From positions 248,001 through 312,000 of the forward strand of contig SAXG01000035.1 of the NCBI GenBank assembly GCA_012932865.1: a stretch of 64,000 bases of DNA. The letters are read 5' to 3'. Below the pieces are notes generated by a model that was given only the letters and a program-made list of their open reading frames with translations, was not told where the DNA came from and did no database searches. Of the stretch, positions 56,325 through 64,000 are shown piece by piece (position 1 is the first letter of the stretch; each line of letters begins with the position of its first letter). Source of the DNA: Amylostereum areolatum. Lineage: Eukaryota > Basidiomycota > Agaricomycetes > Russulales > Stereaceae. The position numbers and the translations under genes are program-made.

Positions 56325-57550
56325 TGGACGGTATTCTCGTCCTATCGCCTTCGGCAAGATCGTGTGCTGATTGCTCCCCGTGATGTAGTCTCCCTGGAGC
56401 AATCGCTTTCTTAAAAAAGGAAATAAACATGTGGCGCGTGCAGGATAAATTGTTGTATGATTGCCCCTAACAAGAGACCCGAAGCAACTACATATTTATA
56501 TATAGCATAGTATGAAATGCGCAGCTTCCACTTTCATGATCACTGACGGTAGTAATGGCGTAGTCCTCAGTCTGATTGAGTGGGGAACAAGTCGCATGGA
56601 ACCGCATCGCAGTCGATGGTTGCTGGGCAGATGAAGGCCACAACAAACCCAGCTATCCGACATGATTTATGCATGTCTCCGAAGAGGCGACTGCTTCCTC
56701 CGATGCATAGCCCGCCGGTGAACCCAAGTTCCCGCCTGTCGATATTATCGAATACCCTCCTCGCCATGGTATGGCCTTTCCTCTGGACGCTCTCGATCAT
56801 TGAGTTTCTTGGTGCATCACGCCTTTGATGCTGACCCAAAACATCGAAACGCGGAGATCGTCTCTCCGAAACGTCAATATCGTTCTTCATCTTGTTCTTC
56901 CCCATTTTATCTGGTGTTCGTCTCTGGATCCGGACATACTACGTCTCTATTCACGGTTTACGTGGACTGACGGGAACCCAAACGCGTAGGAGCCGCCGTT
57001 GAATAGGTTAGCGGCACGCGTTGGAAGACACGATCACGGCGGATTGGTGGTAGGGTCAGAACAGCGTGTAAGGGTACAGTACACGGATAAGGGGAACGGG
57101 ATATTACAGTAATATGCGTGCGTGTAAAGGGATATGATGAATGTGAGACCAGTACTGAAGGCTCAGGTGTAAACGATGCAGAAGCTACAAAGGAGGATAC
57201 AGCAGAGACGATATGAAGGAAGTAGAGAGATGCATAGCCAATTATGGGAGCTTCGAGCCGTAGATTATATGAGAGGACGCCGTGTCATGCCATTCGATTT
57301 ATGTATACCTACACCTGCTCAGCCGACGCGCAATTTCCCTCCACTGTGACTCCCTTCTCGAGGTCAGTAGTGTCATCAAATGACCTAGCGATGGAGACTT
57401 GGGACTGTCTCGAATCGTGACTGCTCGAGGTAATGGACCACGCAGAAGAGACGAAGACCTCGGAAAGCGTGACCGACGAGGTATACCGTGGGCTCCCTCT
57501 GTAGTAGTCACAGACGAATCAGTAAGTACGTTTGATATGATGCGACATGC
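56325..57550. other. Intergenic, ~1.2 kb
   Basis: Holds the 3' flank of Kelch-MYND copy 2 (polyadenylation-like AATAAA near 56423) and the 3' side of the receptor gene. A 112-codon antisense frame at 56567-56905 has no recognisable domain. No CaaX-ending pheromone-like frame with an ATG was found here. Confidence 0.5.
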
Positions 57551-58851
57551 TTACTCGTGTCGCGTGCTATCCATCGATGTCACGGTCTTCACCGCGTCGG
57601 GGTTGACTTCGAAATGCATCTCCGGGAGGGACGAAGTGGTGCAAATCCCGCGCCGCGACACGCCAATCGCGCTCCCGATGGCCCAGACAGCGCGGCAGTA
57701 GTTTTCTCTGGCCGTGGTGGTGACCCCAAAGAGGAGGAAAAGGGCTAGAGCTAGGACGAAATATATCGCCTGGCAGTACCTAAGCCTGAACATGCTTATA
57801 TCCGTCTTCGTTTCTGGGGTCCCGGAGACAGCCTCCCAATCGTGTACAGAGGACCACCCCGCCCAAAAAGGCACCTTCATTCCACGGAGCGTCGCAAAGT
57901 CGTCCACCAATTTGATCGCGCCCGTCAGTAGTGAGGCTAGAATGACAGAAACGCATAGAGCTATCATTTGGACACCATGTGTTCGTTCAAACGAAGAACC
58001 TGGCTTGGTGGTACCACGTCGGCGACCGTTCAGGATCTCGCGTGCCATTTGTGGATTGCGGTGGAAGGAGAGTCCAATCAACGCTACGAGATAAAGAGAG
58101 GCCACGTCAGCATGATTCAGCCAGGGAGTTGGTTTAAGCTCTTACGACAGTATACAAGAGTGGACACCATCGTTATAACCAGGGGCCAGAAGTGGTAGAG
58201 GAGCATAGACACCCACGAGTCATCCATTACGGGAATGCATCCAATGTCGCCTACTATCGCAAATCGTGCTGGTTGTATTATGTAGTCTGGAGGTGCGTCT
58301 GTCGTTAATACGGGATCTGAGCCAGAGTATCATGGATTGCTCACATAGACCCATCATGAAGCAAGGAAATCCGACTGCTAGGAAGACTTCCAGAAGAAGT
58401 TCCTTTTTGATCTACAAGCGAGTGATAACGGCGGGCGGGTGGATAGAGACGTGGATATACCATACCTTAGCTCCAGAGTTGGCAGCTCGAACCGAGATAA
58501 TTTTGTATAATCGTCGGGTCATGATCAAAGTGGATACCGAGATACCTGTTTGGGTACCGATCTCGAGATGTACCGCTGAAGGGGGAAAAATCAGTACATC
58601 ATAACGTGCGACAGCAAGCGATAGTAAAGCTCACAGATATCACACCAGATAGGGGCAACATTTTCATACGTACTCTTCCACACGATGAGGTTCACGCCTT
58701 GGATAAGGCTTGCCAAGGAAAGGCATATAGCAAACGTAAACGCGCCCAACGTCAACGGAAGAGAGCGACCTAAGACACCGCCGACGGAAATGAGAGCCAG
58801 GAAACATGCGATTAGGTTGAGAATAGGGAAAAGAGGGTATGTAGGATCCAT
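57551..58851 (-). CDS. STE3-type mating pheromone receptor (7TM GPCR)
   Basis: Five exons (58635-58851, 58466-58575, 58345-58411, 58146-58286, 57551-58083) splice in phase to 355 aa. Start MDPTYPLFPILNLIACFLAL. Hallmarks of fungal class D receptors are present: TM1-2 (LTLGAFTFAICLSLASLIQG), NLIVWKSTYENVAPIWCDIS, LEIGTQTGISVSTLIMTRRLYKI, TM4 after ELLLEVFLAVGFPCFMMGL, then YYIIQPARFAIVGDIGCIPV, LLYHFWPLVITMVSTLVYC and GLSFHRNPQMAREIL. TM6 follows with MIALCVSVILASLLTGAIKL and TM7 in YCQAIYFVLALALFLLFGV. The receptor detects lipopeptide pheromones and signals through a G protein to the mating MAPK cascade. The cytoplasmic tail is short. Whether it is mating-type-determining (B locus) or one of the extra non-mating STE3 genes of mushrooms cannot be decided from sequence alone. 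Confidence 0.93.
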
Positions 58852-60223
58852 CACGAGCGTGGTCTACCATCTGGGTACTGGATGGTAGGGTGTGAGATCG
58901 CGGGGCGGGCGTGGCTTAAGAGTGAGCGCACAAGCTATTGGAGCCGCTGCGAGTCCGAAGAGCAAGGAAGCAGTGGCTGAAAGAAGATGTTACTCTTCTA
59001 TGTCCGGAGGGGACCGAGTGTGTGTTTCAGCGTGACCAACTCAAGTGATACGACATGCTCTGCCCAGTGAAGAGGTGGATACCATGAGGAAAGCAGCATG
59101 GCGCATCAGAACGTAGAACGCACCTCTGACGAGAACAAAGCATCATTGCCTTTCCGTGGTGTGCTCGTGGACATGGACTGACGCATCTAGGTGCTCGCTA
59201 GATCCGAGTCGCACCTCGAAGTTACCGGAGCAGAGCAAGAGCAGAGCCTTCGCGTGGTCGATCATCACCAGGCGTACTGATCCATTTTAATCTCCTCGGG
59301 GACCATGCCCAGTCATCGTGGGCCACCCACGGAACTTCGTTCGCTGTGTGATATATGAACCTGAGAGGTTACTGAGACGCGTTGGAAGGAAGGAAATGAA
59401 GTCGGAGAGAGAGATTGGACAGACGGAAGGGGAACAAAAACTTGATCGTAAGTAATACCAAAAAGGCTATCAGCTGCGCGATATGCTCTCGGCAAGGCCG
59501 GCAAGGCATACATAGAACCCTGAAACATAAACAAACATAGAAATGCCTCCATACCGCATCGCTTCACCCAAGCTTCACTCATCGCTATTTTCTCTCACCA
59601 TTGCCTTTCTTTTCTGCCAGGACCCCAATTACAAACTACCCGCTTCCATTCTCGGGAGAGAACTCACTGAACCGTGACGCCGCCATCTGTAAGCTGTCGA
59701 GTGATTGCTGGCAACAACTTGAGCCACTGTTCGGGCTGTGATCTCGAGTCTCGACCTGTTTCCGAGAGTCGGGGGCCGCGCAACGTGGTTCTGCTGCTAC
59801 CATACGAAGGACATGAATGGAGGTGCTTGTGAAGGAGACCGATTCGTGGGGGACCGAGGGAGGATCCGACTCGGGAATTGACTGTTGGCACCGACATGGT
59901 ACGCTCTTGCCGTGCTTTCCAATCCCTCCCGCTTCTTTCCGCATTCCCCAGTTTCGGAACATCATCTTGTCCACCTTCTTCGTTCACTTTGTATATGGGC
60001 CCATATGCATCGCGCGTGCTCCTTCAAACCCGCCCAAGCGTTCGTCTCCTCGCATTTTATGATATCACAGCACACCTCGAACATCGATGGCTCGAAATAC
60101 AAGGATGATTTTGGTCTACATTGATATGCATATACGTGAGAACCCCAGTACACAAATGAAACACCGAGCATCGACGGCACCACCAACCAGGCTTTGAATT
60201 GAACCCAGCTCATTCATTCTCAT
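58852..60223. other. Upstream region of STE3 receptor, ~1.4 kb
   Basis: No well-supported gene. Short frames include an antisense one from 60213 with a hydrophobic start (MSWVQFKAWLVVPSMLGVSF) that may be a small membrane protein with an unresolved intron, and one at 59313-59582. See also the CaaX-ending frame at 58889-59035. Confidence 0.4.
58889..59035 (+). other. Short frame ending in a CaaX-like CVSA box
   Basis: A 48-codon open stretch directly upstream of, and divergent from, the STE3 gene ends SMSGGDRVCVSA then TGA. Mushroom pheromone precursors are short and end in a farnesylated Cys-aliphatic-aliphatic-X box; CVSA approximates this. Against it: no ATG near the start (only an internal ATG at the MSGG position) and no acidic/aromatic processing motif upstream. 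Confidence 0.2.
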
Positions 60224-63200
60224 TCATTCCACCGCCTTCCACCTCCCTAACAGCTCCGCCTCCTCCGCCCTCTCCTCCTCGGTGACCACCACAATCGCGT
60301 TTGCTCTCCTGCGCGCGTCGTCCGCCTGCCGCGTGAAGCTCCCCGCCATCTGCCCGAGGCCGTCGTTCCCCGTATACGCGCCGCCGTACCCGCCGAACAG
60401 GAACATGTTCGTCGAGTGCGTCCGCATGCTGGCCGCGCTCGAGTTCGCCGCCATGGTCATGTACCGGGTCGACTGGTCCAGCAGCTGCGCCTGCTTCCTT
60501 GAGTCGCCGGTTCCAGGTCGCGTTCAGCGCGGCGAGGCGCGGGATGATTTCGGCGTAGGTGGTTCGCCGGGATTGTTGGAGCGCGATGAAGTGCGCGAGC
60601 GAGTTCGCGGCGCACGCTTCGGACCATTGGGCGCGGGCGCGCGGGGGAGTAGAGCATGCAGGAAAGGGGACTGGGCTCATACACATTGTGCATCGTCATC
60701 GCGCCGTCCAGCGCACTCGACCTGCACGGCGGTCAGCCCAGACGATCAAAACGCAAACGGTGGAACGCGCTCACTTGACGACGTCCAGATAACACTCCGG
60801 GCAGCACACGAACTCCGTGCCCGTGCCGTACCACATCTTCCCGCCCTCCTGCCCCCGATTGTCCCGCGGACACCCAGGCAACTGCCACCTCTCCCGAACG
60901 TACGTCTCGAACCTCCCAAGATCGTCCATCGCGGCGCTCGCCATCCACCTGAAAAACAGCACCCCAAACCGCGGGTTGCCCTTCAGCCCGAAGTCGCAGC
61001 GCACGCTCCCGTTCGACGGCGCGGGGGCCCGCACGAGGAAGCGCTCGGCGCCCAGCGCCACCGCGTACGACGTGTAGCACGACTCGCACACGTCGAAGTC
61101 GAGCGGCGCGGACGTGCGCAGCTTGTACACGTTCGCGCCCTGCGCGATCGCGCTGCCCTCCTGCGCGAAGCACGACGCCTCGGACAAGAACGTCTGCGCG
61201 GCCGTCCGCCACACGCGCTCGTCGTCCCACCCCCGTCGCTTCGCGTCCTGCCCCACCGGCCGGTGCGACATCTGCACGCACGGCACCAGCACGGCGGGGT
61301 GGCACAGGTAGCAGCTCCACTGGAGGTCGTCTTTCGCCGCGGCCACCGTCTCCTCGTCCGGCACGCGCTCGAACATGTCTTGGTGGAGCCCGGGCACCTC
61401 GTCCGCGACGGCGACGAGGACGTAGTCCATGTAGCATCCCGCGCACACGACCATCCCCGGCACGGGCACGCTCTCCCCGCTCCGCGTCGTCGGCTTCGGT
61501 CGGAACCATGCGCGGCTGGCGGGGGACACGCCTTGCCCGGGGCCGGGACACTTGGGTATGGTCCCGAACGTGTTCATCGCGCCGACCAGCACGTCCCACG
61601 TCGCCAGACCCTGTGCGAGCTCGAGGAGACAGCCGCGCAGGAACTGCTGCGCGAACGCGCATGTCCACACCACGTCCGGGGCGTGTCCGACGATCGTGCG
61701 CACTTCGGAGAGGCAGGGCTCCGCCTGCGTGCCCACCATCTCGTCCTCGTAGCACGCCGCGCAGATCCGGAGCTCGGGGAGCGCGCGGAGGTACGCGGGC
61801 GCGGGACCGTACCATCGTGGGGGCGCGCAGGCGTCACCGCCTTTGACGCCGGTATGGCCGGCGCATACAGGCAACGTTCCGCGCGCGCGGACGTACGCCT
61901 CGAACGGGCCCAGGTTTCCGGTCTTCAATGCCTCCATCCACAGCTTCCGAGAACGTCGCGTGAAGAACTGGCACGTCGGCGGGTGCGCGGGGTCGACGTC
62001 TTCGTCCTTGGTCGGACAGCGGCGAGAACTGGGACGCGAAGCGCGAGGGCGCGATTTGGGTTTGGAAGCATCTGTTGCAGATGTGGAAGGTGGGTCCGAG
62101 GGAGGGTATACCGTGCCATTGGGCGCCTGGGAGATGGAGTTGGCCATTTGAGGTGGGGCAGGCGGCGGGGACGCCGGACCAGGGGGCGACGAATGAAGAT
62201 GCGTTGGATATGGAGGAATATGGAGAGGAGGCGGTGGGTGTAGGAGAGGAGGGCTAACAAGGGTGAAGATCAGCACTGTGCTAGAGAGCCATGTAGAGAT
62301 GCAATTACCTGAGCTGGAGTCGATGTCATTGGTGTGGAATGCATTGGACTGGTACGTTGAGACTGAGACTGCGGAAAACTTCAAAAGACAGGTCGAGAGA
62401 GACCACAGCTGTGACCGCATACCTGAGGGCGAGACCGTGGTGGTGGGCTTGTCGGTGTGCTTGAAGGCGTCAGGGAGCTCGATGACAAGTCCGCTGGAGT
62501 TTCGGTGGGAGTTTGACCAGCAGAAGCTACTACAGGAGCTGGGGAGGGAGACGGAGAGGAGATGGACATGTTTTCCAGTGCCTGAACATATATCATAAGA
62601 CGAGAACGCGATGAAAAGTTATGAGGTAGACCTACTCTGATAGGAGGGGAAGCCGCTTCAACAGATGCCGGTGGTGGATGCGAGTAGGAAGAAGTGTGTT
62701 GTGCACTAGATTGGTATGGCGGAGGAGGAGGCTATTGGCAGTGTCATCAGTAATTCATGTATGCGAACAAACGAGCGGACGTACAGGCGTGATCTCGGCA
62801 TATGGGTTGGGAGGAGCTTGATCTCGGGAAGGAGGTGGAGGCACACGTCGCACTTGTGGGATCTAAAAAGATGTTGGTCGAAGAAAAGTGCGCACAAAGA
62901 GGGTGACTTGCGATCGAAGGGGAAACAGGTCGCCGATTTGCCGATCTCCCTGGATGAATCTGGCGCCAGCTATCAGCACGATACCAGCGATATATAAACG
63001 AAGAGTCACGCGCCTGAATTCCATACGATTGAGCATTGTAAGGTGGGCTCGAAGGCGGTGTAGGAACCGGGGTGCGTCGAGGGGGTAACGGCGGGGGTGG
63101 ATGAGCCTGTTGAGCCGATGGATATTGCGGCGGCCGAGGAGGAATCGGAGGGGGTGGGCCGCGTGGAGGGAGTGGAGGTGGAATTGATGTCGAATGTGTC

Positions 63201-63301
63201 GGGGCTGATCGCCACGTCGGGGGTTGAGGAAAATTGGGTGGCGGACGGTCCATTGTGGGTGGTAGCGAACTGGGCCAGTTGGGGGGCGTCGGTGTCCTCA
63301 T
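60224..63301 (-). CDS. Proline-rich, Cys-cluster protein of unknown function, apparent frameshifts
   Basis: Start near 63301 (or the ATG at 63253, MDRPPPNFPQPPTW). Several small 5' exons encode a proline/serine-rich, probably disordered region of ~250 residues, to about 62160. The body is a Cys-rich globular protein with repeated blocks: FHICNRCFQTQIAPSRFASQ, then KLWMEALKTGNLGPFEAYVR, ICAACYEDEMVG, MVVCAGCYMDY, WSCYLCHPAVLVPC, DFDVCESCYTSY, FVCCPECYLDVVK; CxxC pairs suggest metal binding. The end, after an intron at about 60777-60725, reads ALDGAMTMHNVYEPSPLSCM, WSEACAANSLAHFIALQQSR, and a C-terminus ending LLGRWKAVE. I know similar Cys-rich proteins in fungal genomes, often labelled integral membrane protein, without known function. 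Frame changes are needed near 62030, 60655 and 60500, none explained by introns. Confidence 0.6.
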
Positions 63302-63938
63302 CTTCGCCCTCTACCTCGTCGATGCGTTATATGGCCATGTGAGGCGTGGCCGTTTGACAGCTGTCAAAGATTTCATCTGGAAATGAGACCGGTCGCGACA
63401 GAGCCAAGACATAAATTACGCACCGCATTTCTTCCCACTTTCATGTGCTCCCGAAAGCTTTTGAGCTCGCCTCTATCTTCCAGATTCCTTGAGACCACTC
63501 TGGACCGATGCAGGCTTGAAGGCGGGTCAGGTGAATGGCTCAGGTCCTTCGGAGAAGCCGTTCGTCAACCCAACCGGATCCTCGTGCTGGAAAGGAGGAG
63601 ACATGGCCTAATTTCGATTTTTTTTTTTCAGCTTAGGATGTTGGGTGAGACGAGAGTGTGTGTAAGGAGCGAGAAACGATGGTGGAAGGCAGACGGGAGG
63701 CGACGACGACGATCGCGACAACCACGACGCGGATTGTCATCGTCATCGGTATGACTCACCGGTCGATGCCGAGTGCCTTGCTTACATCAGCGAGCGACGC
63801 GTATGAACCGGTGGCGCACAGCTCACGTGATCGCGTACCTCTGAAGCCGAAGCGGCGACGAGGACGGTCGACAGCACACTCTTCTTTCTCGAGCTCCCCG
63901 CCTCGCTCTCCTAATTTGATAGGATCCCTGGAATCCTT
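63302..63938. other. Divergent promoter region, ~0.6 kb
   Basis: Lies between the minus-strand Cys-cluster gene and the plus-strand gene at the right edge. A T10 run near 63620 and low-complexity acg/gac words near 63700-63720; no gene recognised. Confidence 0.45.
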
Positions 63939-64000
63939 ATGGCTGATGCTCAAGCCAGGTCCGTTCAAGACCAGCTCGCCAACGCCAAGTACGAGATTTG
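63939..64000 (+). CDS. 5' end of an unidentified gene, cut by window edge
   Basis: ATG at 63939 opens MADAQARSVQDQLANAKYEI, which stays open to the window end. The composition (Ala/Gln/Lys, helical) is protein-like, and it follows a divergent promoter, but 20 residues are too few to name a family. The sequence could also be an internal in-frame ATG of a gene starting further upstream. Confidence 0.35.
   Translation, partial: MADAQARSVQDQLANAKYEI

Noticed and set aside
57301..57330. Minus-strand CxxT/CaaX-like ends near the STE3 3' side (e.g. CRYT)
   Set aside because: Not aliphatic at the required positions and no short ATG-initiated frame leads into them.
60282..62243. 653-codon plus-strand open frame
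   Set aside because: It is the antisense shadow of the GC-rich Cys-cluster gene; its composition is Arg/His/Pro-rich and without domains, while the minus strand shows ordered CxxC blocks.
1..64000. CRISPR arrays, bacterial operons, integrons or prophage
   Set aside because: Short spliceosomal introns, TATA promoters and fungal gene families show a eukaryotic nuclear genome; no spaced direct-repeat array was seen.

Overview
The window looks like part of an Agaricomycete (mushroom-forming basidiomycete, plausibly Polyporales-like) genome. It is GC- and CpG-rich. The genes are cut by many short introns of about 50-75 nt with GT..AG ends. It carries a STE3-type pheromone receptor, PF20415/DUF6699-like proteins, MYND-finger and Kelch families, and transposons typical of basidiomycetes. 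All family calls are made by eye from translated sequence; no database search was run.

Left part (1-4.4 kb): an uncharacterised minus-strand gene runs off the left edge. It is divergent from a decayed Tnp2 (CACTA/EnSpm-like) transposase that has a frameshift and an in-frame TGA. The transposase similarity stops beside a ~1.0 kb non-autonomous element with imperfect terminal inverted repeats. 5.2-12.4 kb: a head-to-tail triplet of MYND-finger genes. The first copy is ruined by an internal deletion and several frameshifts; the second and third are intact with matching exon structure. A fourth, zinc-ligand-less remnant lies 36 kb away at 48.2-48.6 kb. A decayed LRR/F-box-like remnant sits antisense between copies 2 and 3.

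Middle (12.4-32.3 kb): mostly gene-poor sequence with low-complexity pyrimidine tracts. It is punctuated by DUF6699-like genes (18.2, 24.7, 28.8 kb) and a pseudogene of the first (21.7 kb). The same family continues at 42.1 kb (intact) and 45.0 kb (frameshifted). 32.3-35.4 kb: a complete PIF/Harbinger DNA transposon with perfect 28-bp terminal inverted repeats, TAA target duplication, an intact DDE transposase and an intact Myb/SANT-like partner. 36.4-40.9 kb: the coding core of a Ngaro/DIRS-like retrotransposon (Gag, RT-RNase H, tyrosine recombinase), minus strand, with intact catalytic motifs.

Right part (46-64 kb): an F-box pseudogene, the MYND remnant, a CYP53-like cytochrome P450 pseudogene, then two tandem Kelch-MYND genes (51.0-53.4 and 53.9-56.3 kb; the second has one extra base). 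Next come a STE3 pheromone receptor (57.6-58.9 kb, minus, five exons, 355 aa), a large proline- and cysteine-rich gene (60.2-63.3 kb, minus) with several apparent frameshifts, and the first codons of a plus-strand gene at the right edge.

The recurring theme is local gene duplication followed by decay, with transposon insertion between. MYND-type fingers occur in two unrelated architectures within 52 kb. Because single-base indels recur in many genes, a reader should separate true pseudogenes from assembly indels before drawing evolutionary conclusions.
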